DNA of 14,355 bases from Christensenellaceae bacterium (GCA_016295005.1 JAEDMA010000029.1:1-14355); one strand, 5' to 3'. Counted from the stretch's first letter, positions 7,003 through 13,525 are shown. Program-made: numbers and translations. Notes: generated by a model from the letters alone, not told the origin.

Positions 7003-7074
7003 GTCGGAAAGTTGAACGGAAGCGACGCCGATAATGCGTTCGCGAGCCTTTTCCGAGATAATTTAAGTAAAGTT

Positions 7075-7101
7075 ACGGCGCGGCAGAATTTGCCGCGCCG
7101 T
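7075..7101. terminator. GC-rich hairpin downstream of the GGGtGRT gene
   Basis: CGGCGCGGCA (7076-7085) and TGCCGCGCCG (7091-7100) pair perfectly around a five-base loop, with one more A-T pair outside. On the plus strand it is followed by a T-rich stretch with a run of T residues. On the minus strand, where the GGGtGRT gene ends 56 bases earlier, the tail is weaker (TAACTTTACTT). It is probably the transcription end of the NifU-like/GGGtGRT operon. The rest of 7003-7156 shows nothing recognisable. Confidence 0.65.
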
Positions 7102-7156
7102 TATTAACTTTTTTTGTTTTGCAATGCCGCGTTTATACGCCGCTTTTGCGTTTTTC

Positions 7157-8167
7157 TTATTTAAGAGCTTCCGCTACCGCAACGGCACACGCAACGGTCG
7201 CGCCTACCATCGGGTTATTACCCATACCGATAAGACCCATCATTTCTACGTGCGCGGGAACGGACGAAGAACCTGCGAACTGCGCGTCGCTGTGCATTCT
7301 TCCCATAGTATCCGTCATGCCGTAAGAAGACGGACCTGCCGCCATATTGTCGGGGTGAAGAGTTCTTCCCGTGCCGCCGCCCGACGCAACGGAAAAATAC
7401 TTCTTACCGTTTTCTACGCACCATTTCTTATAGGTTCCCGCAACAGGGTGCTGGAATCTGGTGGGATTCGTCGAGTTACCCGTGATGGATACGCCTACGT
7501 TTTCGAGTTTCATTATCGCTACGCCTTCGGGTACGTTATCCGCGCCGTAACATTTTACGTTCGCTCTTGCCCCCTTGGAATAAGGTACTTCTTTTACGAC
7601 TTTTACTTCTTCCGCGTACGGATCGAATTCCGTTTCTACGTATGTAAAGCCGTTGATTCTCGATATTATGAACGCCGCGTCTTTTCCTAAACCGTTAAGA
7701 ATAACTCTTAAAGGATTGGTTCTTACTTTGTTCGCGTTCAACGCGATTTTGATTGCGCCTTCCGCAGCCGCGAAAGATTCGTGACCCGCTAAGAAACAGA
7801 AGCATTCCGTTTCTTCGGACAAAAGCATTTTGCCTAAGTTTCCGTGACCTAATCCGACTTTTCTGTTTTCCGCAACCGAACCGGGTATACAGAACGACTG
7901 CAAACCTACGCCGATATTCGCCGCAGCCGTAGCAGCGCTTTTATCACCCGTTTTTTCCGCCGCTTTGATTGCAATTGCCGAACCTACGGTGTACGCCCAT
8001 TTGGCGTTTTCAAAGCATATAGGCTGAGTTTCCTGAGTGATGGTATAAGGAGATATTCCTTTCGCGTCGCAAATGTCTTTACATTCGTCGATAGAATTTA
8101 TGCCGTATTCTTTTAACGTGGCGAGAATTTTCGCTTCACGTCTTTCATATCCTTCAAATTGTGCCAT
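7157..8167 (-). CDS. GGGtGRT-family protein, conserved, function unknown
   Basis: A 336-residue protein named for its invariant motif, here SGGGTGRTLHPDNMA (GGGTGRT at 263-269). I recognise the family from anaerobic Firmicutes; no biochemical role is established that I know of. Other visible features are Gly/His-rich VGLGHGNLGKMLL (about 104-116), a CFCF pair at Cys122/Cys124, further cysteines at 29, 33, 51, 93, 206, 250 and 327, and a Gly-rich C-terminus GLIGMGNNPMVGATVACAVAVAEAL. No signal peptide is seen; it is probably a cytoplasmic alpha/beta protein. The ATG has AAGGAGG nine bases upstream, abutting the stop of the NifU-like gene 14 bases away, so the two form one operon. The partner suggests Fe-S or metal handling, but that is inference. 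Confidence 0.85.
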   Translation of the reverse strand: MAQFEGYERREAKILATLKEYGINSIDECKDICDAKGISPYTITQETQPICFENAKWAYTVGSAIAIKAAEKTGDKSAATAAANIGVGLQSFCIPGSVAENRKVGLGHGNLGKMLLSEETECFCFLAGHESFAAAEGAIKIALNANKVRTNPLRVILNGLGKDAAFIISRINGFTYVETEFDPYAEEVKVVKEVPYSKGARANVKCYGADNVPEGVAIMKLENVGVSITGNSTNPTRFQHPVAGTYKKWCVENGKKYFSVASGGGTGRTLHPDNMAAGPSSYGMTDTMGRMHSDAQFAGSSSVPAHVEMMGLIGMGNNPMVGATVACAVAVAEALK

Positions 8168-8181
8168 AATTTCCGTCCTCC

Positions 8182-8883
8182 TTACTCTTTACGCGGGTCG
8201 ATGTATTTTACCGCGCCGTCTTCGGGTTTAAAGCGACCGTATGTACCTTTGGATTTTTCGTACGCTTCGTTCGGTTCCATGCCTTTCTTTATAAAATCGG
8301 TCATTTTGCCTAACGATACGAATTCGTAGCCGATTACCTGATTGTCCGCATCCAAAGCCATCTTCGTGCAGTATCCTTCGGTCATTTCGAGATATCTTAC
8401 GCCTTTCGCTTTGGTTCCGTACATAGTACCTACCATGGAACGAGCGCCTTTGCCGAGATCTTCCATTCCCGCGCCGATTACCAAGCCGTCGTCGGAGAAT
8501 GCCGACTGCGAACGACCGTATACTATCTGCAAGAAAAGTTCTCTCATCGCCGTGTTTATAGCGTCGCAAACCAAATCGGTGTTGAGCGCTTCTAATATCG
8601 TTTTGCCGGGAAGAATTTCCGCCGCCATTGCCGCAGAGTGCGTCATACCCGAGCAACCTATCGTTTCGACAAGCGCTTCTTCGATTATGCCGTTTTTAAC
8701 GTTCAACGACAATTTGCATGCGCCTTGCTGGGGCGCGCACCAACCTACGCCGTGCGTATAAGCGGAAATATCTTTTATTTCTTTCGCTTCTACCCATTTC
8801 CCTTCTTCGGGAATCGGGGCGGGTCCGTGATGAGGACCTTTGCAAACGCAGGTCATTTCTTTAACTTCAGCCGAATACTGCAT
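8182..8883 (-). CDS. NifU-like iron-sulfur scaffold-type protein, partner of the GGGtGRT protein
   Basis: A 233-residue protein whose central part resembles the NifU/IscU N-terminal scaffold fold: a cysteine in the first beta region (Cys49 or Cys56 of GVGWCAPQQGACKL), Cys77 in VETIGCSGMTHSAAMAAEILPGKTILEALN, and Cys106 in LVCDAINTAMREL. This matches the three-cysteine pattern that holds a nascent [2Fe-2S] cluster. It also has an extra N-terminal CVC (Cys12/Cys14) next to GPHHGP and a C-terminal extension of about 100 residues that classical NifU_N lacks. The GCSG segment also recalls TSCPD domains, so cluster binding is not proven. The ATG at 8883 has GGAGG ten bases upstream and its own promoter (8926-8954). 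It is the first gene of the two-gene operon with the GGGtGRT protein. Confidence 0.82.
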   Translation of the reverse strand: MQYSAEVKEMTCVCKGPHHGPAPIPEEGKWVEAKEIKDISAYTHGVGWCAPQQGACKLSLNVKNGIIEEALVETIGCSGMTHSAAMAAEILPGKTILEALNTDLVCDAINTAMRELFLQIVYGRSQSAFSDDGLVIGAGMEDLGKGARSMVGTMYGTKAKGVRYLEMTEGYCTKMALDADNQVIGYEFVSLGKMTDFIKKGMEPNEAYEKSKGTYGRFKPEDGAVKYIDPRKE

Positions 8884-8925
8884 AAATATATGCCCTCCAA
8901 ATTTATTGTGAATTTAACCTTTTTT

Positions 8926-8954
8926 ATTGTAGCATTTTATTTCGGGTTTGACAA
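8926..8954 (-). promoter_or_regulatory. Probable sigma-A promoter of the NifU-like/GGGtGRT operon
   Basis: Minus strand: TTGTCA (8954-8949), 17-base spacer ending in TGC, then TACAAT (8931-8926), so it also has an extended -10. It lies in the 100-base gap after the ogg stop and gives a leader of roughly 35 bases. Confidence 0.7.
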
Positions 8955-8983
8955 ATGTTTTTAAAAATTTTCGTTCCGTTTCG

Positions 8984-9820
8984 TCAAACTTTTTCTCTTT
9001 CCCTTTTATAATAAAACAAATACTGCTGAAAATACCCCGCGTTGGCTCCGTAACGCTCGGATAAATAACGGGAAATCTTTTTTCTGTCTTTTATTTCCCC
9101 GCGCATATCTTCCCTGTAAACCTTTTCTATCCACACGTCCACGGGGAAAGAATCGCTTCGGTTAAAACCGAAAAGGGTGACGCAGTCAGCCACCTTTTCC
9201 CCGACCCCGTAAACGCTTAAAACTTTATTTTTTAGCTCCGTTGTCGGAAGGTTTTTCCATTCTTCGACGTTCTCGCCGTTTTTTATGTTTTCCGCAAGTT
9301 TTTTTATATACGGCGCGCGATACCCGAGCCCCGTTTCGCAGAAAAAAGATATATCCTTTTCGGCAAGACGAATAGACTTCGGGAAAGAATAAAATTTTTC
9401 GCCGAGAAAAGTTTTTTCTTCGCCGCAGGCGGCGCACAGTTTTTCTATTATTCCCTTTATTCTCGGTATATTATTGTTTTGCGACACGATAAAAGAATAA
9501 AGCGTTTCTTCGGCGTTTTGTTTCAATATTCTTATACCTTTACCGTATTTTGCCGATTCCGCTATGATTCCGCCTTCCTTTTTTGCGGCGAGATAAATTC
9601 CCGAATAGTCTTTTTTTAAGTCGAAAAAGTTCTCAAAATACTCGGTATCGCCGTCTTCGCATTCTATCACGGCGTTTTCCCCTTCGTTATACGCGTACGC
9701 TCTTTTATCGAGCGACGTTACGACATAACCTTTTTTATAAGGGAAAAATCTGAATATCTGACCGCATGAAAGCGTGTCTTTTACGTTAAAATATTCGGAG
9801 TTTATAACGATTTTGTTCAT
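8984..9820 (-). CDS. ogg: 8-oxoguanine DNA glycosylase/AP lyase, OGG1 type
   Basis: A base-excision repair enzyme that removes 8-oxoguanine and can nick the abasic site. Its 278 residues resemble eukaryotic OGG1 and the clostridial Ogg rather than MutM. The N-terminal domain has TLSCGQIFRF (about 16-25), the counterpart of the GGQSFRW block. QNNNIPRIKGIIEKL (114-128) matches the OGG1 NNN-x2-R motif that reads the opposite cytosine. GLGYRAPYI (164-172) carries the Tyr-Arg pair. The helix-hairpin-helix reads VYGVGEKVADC with catalytic Lys209, followed by PVDVW with catalytic Asp228. Near the end, YFQQYLFYYKRE aligns with the base-pocket Gln/Phe. No Shine-Dalgarno is visible before the only plausible ATG, which lies four bases beyond the U-tract of the rpmA terminator. 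Expression may depend on readthrough. The 3' neighbour has its own promoter. Confidence 0.93.
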   Translation of the reverse strand: MNKIVINSEYFNVKDTLSCGQIFRFFPYKKGYVVTSLDKRAYAYNEGENAVIECEDGDTEYFENFFDLKKDYSGIYLAAKKEGGIIAESAKYGKGIRILKQNAEETLYSFIVSQNNNIPRIKGIIEKLCAACGEEKTFLGEKFYSFPKSIRLAEKDISFFCETGLGYRAPYIKKLAENIKNGENVEEWKNLPTTELKNKVLSVYGVGEKVADCVTLFGFNRSDSFPVDVWIEKVYREDMRGEIKDRKKISRYLSERYGANAGYFQQYLFYYKREREKV

Positions 9821-9823
9821 AAG

Positions 9824-9855
9824 TAAAAAAATAAGGAGCCGAATTCCGGCTCCTT
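9824..9855 (-). terminator. Intrinsic terminator of the rplU-rpmA operon
   Basis: On the minus strand AAGGAGCCG (9855-9847), a five-base loop, and CGGCTCCTT (9841-9833) form a perfect nine-base stem followed by ATTTTTTTA. The hairpin starts seven bases after the rpmA stop codon and ends just before the ogg start. Confidence 0.92.
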
Positions 9856-9861
9856 TAAAAA

Positions 9862-10137
9862 CTATTCTGCGTAAACGCTTGCTTTTTTTCCGTCTTTGCC
9901 GACTCTTTCGAACTTAACCGTTCCGTCTACAAGAGCGAAAAGGGTGTTATCTTTACCCATAGCAACGTTTTCACCCGCGTGAATTTTGGTTCCGCGTTGA
10001 CGAACGATGATTCCGCCGGCTAAAACCGCCTGACCGTCGTGTCTTTTGATACCTAATCTTTTAGCGTTGCTGTCTCTTCCGTTTTTGGTGCTGCCGCCGC
10101 CCTTATGGTGAGCGAATAATCTAAATAAAAACATCAT
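9862..10137 (-). CDS. rpmA: 50S ribosomal protein L27, with Bacillota-type N-terminal extension
   Basis: A large-subunit protein whose N-terminal tail reaches the peptidyl transferase centre. The 91 residues include the conserved GGGSTKNGRDSNAKRLGIKRHDGQ block, GGIIVRQRGTKIHAGENV and GTVKFERVG. Before the functional start lies MMFLFRLFA, resembling the Bacillota extension (typically ...LQFFA) that protease Prp removes between Phe and Ala; here the extension is slightly shorter and reads RLFAHHKGG. Two tandem ATGs are possible; the first has AAGGAGG seven bases upstream and is preferred. It follows rplU by 12 bases with no prp (ysxB) gene between, unlike the usual rplU-prp-rpmA order. The operon ends at the terminator at 9824-9855. 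Confidence 0.97.
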   Translation of the reverse strand: MMFLFRLFAHHKGGGSTKNGRDSNAKRLGIKRHDGQAVLAGGIIVRQRGTKIHAGENVAMGKDNTLFALVDGTVKFERVGKDGKKASVYAE

Positions 10138-10149
10138 AATTCCGCCTCC

Positions 10150-10458
10150 TTATTTAGCGACTATTTCGGTAATTTTTACCGTGGTGAAAGGTTGTCTGTG
10201 TCCTTGTTTCTTTCTTTCGTTCTTTTTGGCTTTGTATTTGAACACGATTATCTTTTTGTCTTTACCCTGTTCTAAAACTTCGCCTACTGCTTTGTAACCT
10301 TTTGCTTCGTCCGCGACTTTGATTCCGTTTTCGTCGGATATCATTACTACGTCGAATTCGACTTTATCGCCAACGTTAGCGGAAAGTTTTTCGAATCTGA
10401 TAACCGATCCTACTTCCGCCTTGTACTGCTTGTTACCGTTGTCTACGATTGCGTACAT
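10150..10458 (-). CDS. rplU: 50S ribosomal protein L21
   Basis: A 23S rRNA-binding protein of the large subunit. The 102 residues are the family's normal length. It starts MYAIVDNGNKQYKAEVGSVIRFEKL, has the acidic strand DKVEFDVVMI, and ends in the basic KYKAKKNERKKQGHRQPFTTVKITEI tail (the L21 signature KYKxKKNxRKKxGHRQ). The ATG at 10458 has GGAGG seven bases upstream. It is the first gene of the rplU-rpmA operon, with a near-consensus promoter at 10549-10577 and a structured leader between. Confidence 0.98.
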   Translation of the reverse strand: MYAIVDNGNKQYKAEVGSVIRFEKLSANVGDKVEFDVVMISDENGIKVADEAKGYKAVGEVLEQGKDKKIIVFKYKAKKNERKKQGHRQPFTTVKITEIVAK

Positions 10459-10544
10459 TTTATACCTCCGTCTGTCCAGTCTCGCCGATTAAATTTCGGG
10501 GCGGCGATAAGCGCGCTTAATAAACCCCAATCGAGCGGCTCGAT
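10459..10544 (-). ncRNA. Structured 5' leader of rplU, candidate L21-type ribosomal protein leader
   Basis: The untranslated region between the promoter and rplU is unusually rich in self-complementary segments. There is a six-base stem 10530-10535/10539-10544, although its outer edge falls at the predicted start of transcription. A perfect palindrome TAAGCGCGCTTA (10508-10519) is enclosed by GGGG (10498-10501) and CCCC (10525-10528). CGCCG (10483-10487) could pair with CGGCG (10502-10506) as an alternative. Bacillota often carry an autoregulatory L21 leader here. I cannot confirm the Rfam consensus by eye, so the family assignment is tentative. Confidence 0.5.
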
Positions 10545-10548
10545 GATT

Positions 10549-10577
10549 ATTTTATATTATATTAAAAATTTTGTCAA
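10549..10577 (-). promoter_or_regulatory. Sigma-A promoter of the rplU-rpmA operon
   Basis: Minus strand: a perfect TTGACA (10577-10572), 17-base spacer, TAAAAT (10554-10549). Overlapping TATAAT/TATAAA sequences in the same AT-rich run could shift the exact -10. This suits a highly expressed ribosomal protein operon. Confidence 0.75.
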
Positions 10578-10638
10578 ACGATTTTGCATAAAAATCCTGA
10601 TTATAAACAAACTATTTTTGTTTCTTTAAGGAGTGATT

Positions 10639-11076
10639 ATGAATAAAAACGAATACGAAAAAAAGGCTGTTAACGACGTATACAAAAACGCGCACATAGC
10701 GCTATTCAGTATTTCGGGACTTATGCCTGCCGTAAAAGACAGCGGCATTAAAAAAGAATTAAAGTCGCAATACGAGGGATATGAAAAATTCGTCGGCAAC
10801 GTTTCTTCTTATATGGCGGAAAACGGTATCGAACCGAAAGAAATAAATCCTTTGCAGAAGGCTTTTATGTGGAGCGGTATAAAAATGAAAACTTTAACCG
10901 ACAAAAGCCGCAACCGCATTGCCGAACTTATGATTAAAGGCACCGTTACGGGTATTACCGAACTTACCGCCATGAAAAACGAAAAAGGGAATTTTTCCGA
11001 AGAAACCGTAGCCTTTATCGAGGACTTACTTGCGTTAGAAGAAAGTTACGAGAAAAAACTTAAAAAATATTTATAA
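10639..11076 (+). CDS. Small, probably all-helical protein of unknown function
   Basis: A soluble 145-residue protein that I do not recognise with confidence. The composition is Lys/Glu-rich without a signal peptide or membrane segment. The heptad-like pattern suggests a bundle of four helices, about 4-30, 36-60, 70-95 and 97-142, with a Gly-rich joint around LMIKGTVTGITEL. Short motifs QYEGYEKF and LEESYEKKLKKYL recall ferritin-like helical bundles of the DUF2383 kind, but no clear di-iron ExxH motif is present (the protein has only one His, near residue 19), so metal binding is unlikely. The ATG at 10639 is chosen over an in-frame GTG at 10633 because AAGGAG (10628-10633) lies five bases before the ATG and overlaps the GTG. 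It stands alone between rplU (divergent) and pfp (convergent) and ends at a strong terminator. No convincing -35/-10 pair is seen. Confidence 0.85.
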   Translation: MNKNEYEKKAVNDVYKNAHIALFSISGLMPAVKDSGIKKELKSQYEGYEKFVGNVSSYMAENGIEPKEINPLQKAFMWSGIKMKTLTDKSRNRIAELMIKGTVTGITELTAMKNEKGNFSEETVAFIEDLLALEESYEKKLKKYL

Positions 11077-11111
11077 CCTTTTATGAGCAACGGTTTTACA
11101 GCCCGTAAAAC

Positions 11112-11160
11112 AAACCACCCGTCCGCCCGTAATAACGGGAGGACGGGTGGTTTTATTTTT
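11112..11160. terminator. Strong terminator hairpin between convergent genes
   Basis: A perfect 13-base outer stem (11112-11124 with 11141-11153) encloses an inner CCCGT/ACGGG stem with a single G-A mismatch between them, followed on the plus strand by TTTTATTTTT. It ends the small helical-protein gene, whose stop is at 11076. On the minus strand it also lies 36 bases beyond the pfp stop and has a U-rich tail (TTTGTTTT), so it probably serves both genes. Confidence 0.92.
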
Positions 11161-11188
11161 CCCCGACGGAAAAAATGATTTTACAAAA

Positions 11189-12439
11189 CTATCTCTTTTC
11201 TACCATTACCTTTTTAAGGCGAGCGAATCTCGGAAGACCGTCTTCTTTTACCATATTGCATTCGCCCTGAATAAGGGGAAGCGCGTATTTGACGTATTCT
11301 TCGGATACCCCCGTTCCGTTATCGGTAATCCATTCGAGCGGAACGGTCTTTTCGGTGTTCGCCGCAAGTTCCAACGGAAGGAGTTTATATTCTATTTCGT
11401 ACTTATCCCCCGCCTTTCTTTCGTAGCAAACCATTTTATCCGTTTCGCCGTTTACAGCCGCTCTTACCGCTTCTCTGCCCGCTTCGAACGTCTCTTCGAT
11501 ATCGGTGCCGGAAGCGCAGTGCGCGCCGCATCTCTGCATAAGCGAAAGTTCTATTCCGCGAGTCTTAAATCCGGTTTTTTCTTTAATGAGGTTTGCAAGA
11601 GTTGCCGCTACGCCGCCGAGTTGCGCGTGACCGAAACTGTCTCTCGCGCCCGCCTTTCCGAGGGCTTCGCAAATAAGCGTGCCGTCTTTATCGTGTATGC
11701 CTTCGGATACTACCGCGATACATTTATTGTTGTTCTTTTTGCAGACTTCTTCTACGTCTTTTACGAATTTATCCACGTCGAAGTCCACTTCGGGTAAATA
11801 TATAAGGTCGGCGCCTAATCCTTTATAGTTTGCGAGAGCCGCCGCCGCGGTAAGCCAGCCGGCGTTTCTGCCCATCGCTTCGATTACGCATACCATAGGC
11901 GTATCGTAAACTTTTGCGTCGAGATTGATTTCCATAACCGTAGTCGCGATATATTTCGCGGCAGAAGCGTATCCCGGGCAATGGTCGGTTCCGTACAAGT
12001 CGTTATCGATAGTCTTGGGAACGCCTATAACGTTGATTTCGTAGCCGGACTTCGCCATATACTTGCTTATTTTGTTGCAGGTATCCATACTGTCGTTTCC
12101 GCCGTTATAGAAGAAGTATCTTACGTTATATTTTTTGAATACTTCCAGAATTCTCTTATAATCGGTGTCGTCTACAGACGCGTCTTTAAGTTTGTATCTT
12201 ACCGAACCCAAAGCCGATGACGGTGTGTTTTTCAAAAGTTCGAGTTCTTTCATGTCTTCTTTGGACATATCGTAGAACTCTTCGTTAAGTATCCCCCTGA
12301 TTCCGTGAGCCGCGCCGTAAACCGCCGTGACGTTTTCAGAATTCAATCCTTCGATAAACACGCCCGCAGCGCTTGCGTTGATTACCGACGTAGGTCCGCC
12401 CGATTGCGCGAACACTAATGCTCCTTTTAATCCTTTCAT
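11189..12439 (-). CDS. pfp: Pyrophosphate-dependent 6-phosphofructokinase (PPi-PFK)
   Basis: It interconverts fructose 6-phosphate and fructose 1,6-bisphosphate using PPi/Pi, reversibly and without ATP. The 416 residues are much longer than the ATP enzyme. The donor site favours PPi: the usual GGDG is GGND (113-116), so Asp116 takes the place of the glycine that admits ATP, and PGTIDND is replaced by PKTIDND (141-147, with Lys142 and catalytic Asp145). MGRNAGWL (189-196) replaces MGRHCGD. Sugar-phosphate-binding residues include the N-terminal AQSGGPTSVIN and LSLMQRCGAHCASGTD. The Asn in GGND, where many PPi enzymes have Asp, appears to be a subgroup variant. The ATG has AGGAG seven bases upstream. 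The gene is second in a pfkA-pfp operon, 20 bases after pfkA, and ends near the strong terminator at 11112-11160. Confidence 0.95.
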   Translation of the reverse strand: MKGLKGALVFAQSGGPTSVINASAAGVFIEGLNSENVTAVYGAAHGIRGILNEEFYDMSKEDMKELELLKNTPSSALGSVRYKLKDASVDDTDYKRILEVFKKYNVRYFFYNGGNDSMDTCNKISKYMAKSGYEINVIGVPKTIDNDLYGTDHCPGYASAAKYIATTVMEINLDAKVYDTPMVCVIEAMGRNAGWLTAAAALANYKGLGADLIYLPEVDFDVDKFVKDVEEVCKKNNNKCIAVVSEGIHDKDGTLICEALGKAGARDSFGHAQLGGVAATLANLIKEKTGFKTRGIELSLMQRCGAHCASGTDIEETFEAGREAVRAAVNGETDKMVCYERKAGDKYEIEYKLLPLELAANTEKTVPLEWITDNGTGVSEEYVKYALPLIQGECNMVKEDGLPRFARLKKVMVEKR

Positions 12440-12459
12440 ATCTATTCTCCTGTTAAATT

Positions 12460-13425
12460 TTATTTACTCAATATTCTCGCCGCTTCGTACAAGTCGTCGT
12501 TAAACGTTCTCTTGCAGTTGAACGCTTCTTCGAACGGCACGGCGATTATTTCGTTGCCTTTTATACCTATCGCGCTGGATACCGACGAATCGTCTTTTAA
12601 CATTTCCACCGCTTTTACCGCGCAACGGGTAGCCAGAATTCTGTCCGACATAGTAGGAGAACCGCCCCTTTGAACGTGACCTAAATGTGTGATTTTAATA
12701 TCTACCCCCGCATTTTCGTTAAGGTATGCTACGATTTCGTCTCTGTTGCCCGCGCCTTCCGCCAAAACAATCATATTGGAAGTTTTTCCGCGCAATTTAC
12801 TTTTTATCAAAGAACTCGCGATTTCGTCCAGATCGTAAGGTCTTTCGGGTATCAATATGTATTCCGCGCCGCCGGCAAGTCCCGAGTAGAGAGCGATATC
12901 GCCGCAATGACGACCCATAACTTCTATAAGACTTACTCTGTCGTGCGACTGCATGGTATCTCTTAAATTGTTTATTGCGGAAAGAACGGTATTTACCGCG
13001 GTATCGAAGCCTAACGTATAATCGGTATACGCAAGGTCGTTATCTATCGTTCCGGGGATTCCCATGCACTTTACGCCGAAGTTATCGGACAAAGCCTTCG
13101 CGCCGTGGAACGTTCCGTCGCCGCCGATGACCACGAGTCCTTCTATTCCGTAAGCGTCAAGCGTCATAGACCCTTTTTTCTGCCCTTCGTACGTCATAAA
13201 CTCCGCGCATCTCGCGGTTTTAAGGAAAGTTCCGCCCCTTTGTATTATATCCGAAACCGAGCGGTTTTCAAGTTCCGTTATCTGACCGGTTATAAGACCT
13301 TCCCAGCCTCTTTCTATTCCGTAAACCTGCATACCGAAATATCTCGCCGTTCTTACCGTTGCGCGAATCGCGGCGTTCATTCCGGGAGCGTCGCCCCCGC
13401 TGGTTAAAACACCTATCTTTTTCAT
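12460..13425 (-). CDS. pfkA: ATP-dependent 6-phosphofructokinase
   Basis: It commits fructose 6-phosphate to glycolysis using ATP. The 321 residues match bacterial PfkA of the allosteric E. coli/Bacillus type. Visible sites: GVLTSGGDAPGMNAAIR (5-21, ATP and effector contacts); GGDGT (101-105), with the glycine that permits ATP; PGTIDND (124-130, catalytic Asp128); MGRHCGD (170-176); and HVQRGGSP (250-257). This is the classical ATP pattern at each position where the neighbouring PPi enzyme differs. The ATG has AAGGAC seven bases upstream and a promoter at 13476-13505. It lies downstream of dnaE, an order related to the dnaE-...-pfkA arrangement in Bacillus but without the acc genes between, and is followed by pfp in the same operon. 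Confidence 0.97.
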   Translation of the reverse strand: MKKIGVLTSGGDAPGMNAAIRATVRTARYFGMQVYGIERGWEGLITGQITELENRSVSDIIQRGGTFLKTARCAEFMTYEGQKKGSMTLDAYGIEGLVVIGGDGTFHGAKALSDNFGVKCMGIPGTIDNDLAYTDYTLGFDTAVNTVLSAINNLRDTMQSHDRVSLIEVMGRHCGDIALYSGLAGGAEYILIPERPYDLDEIASSLIKSKLRGKTSNMIVLAEGAGNRDEIVAYLNENAGVDIKITHLGHVQRGGSPTMSDRILATRCAVKAVEMLKDDSSVSSAIGIKGNEIIAVPFEEAFNCKRTFNDDLYEAARILSK

Positions 13426-13475
13426 AAATAACGTCCTTTTTTTCTTTTAGTTTAATATTTATCCGAACAAATAAA

Positions 13476-13505
13476 ATTCTACCACACCCACGCGTTTTTT
13501 TACAA
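13476..13505 (-). promoter_or_regulatory. Probable sigma-A promoter of the pfkA-pfp operon
   Basis: Minus strand: TTGTAA (13505-13500), 18-base spacer ending in TGG, then TAGAAT (13481-13476), so it is an extended -10. It lies in the 100-base gap after dnaE and gives a leader of roughly 45 bases. No terminator hairpin was found in this gap, so dnaE transcripts may also run into pfkA. Confidence 0.62.
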
Positions 13506-13525
13506 ATTCTTTTAACGGGTTTATA

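Noticed and set aside
7003..7074. Possible small gene or gene remnant between the XRE terminator and the GC-rich hairpin
   Set aside because: No start with a ribosome binding site and no recognisable peptide; I see nothing to annotate.
7124..7690. A 188-codon open frame on the plus strand opposite the GGGtGRT gene
   Set aside because: It is antisense to a well-conserved gene, its product is rich in Arg/Tyr/Phe from reverse-complement codons, and it has no ribosome binding site. It is a shadow frame.
8946..8988. Inverted repeat GTTTGAC ... GTCAAAC around the end of ogg as a terminator or operator
   Set aside because: The seven-base arms are separated by 29 bases and one arm contains the -35 hexamer of the next promoter. 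Chance and promoter composition explain it well enough.
10571..10607. Plus-strand promoter for the small helical protein (TTGTCA or TTGCAT with TATAAA)
   Set aside because: No pair has acceptable spacing (12 bases for TTGCAT-TATAAA); not supportable as a sigma-A promoter.
10633..10638. GTG start at 10633 for the small helical protein
   Set aside because: This codon overlaps the AAGGAG ribosome binding site, which is correctly spaced for the ATG at 10639.
11147..11797. A 216-codon open frame on the plus strand opposite pfp
   Set aside because: It begins inside the terminator region and is antisense to a clearly identified enzyme; its Phe/Arg-rich composition is typical of a shadow.
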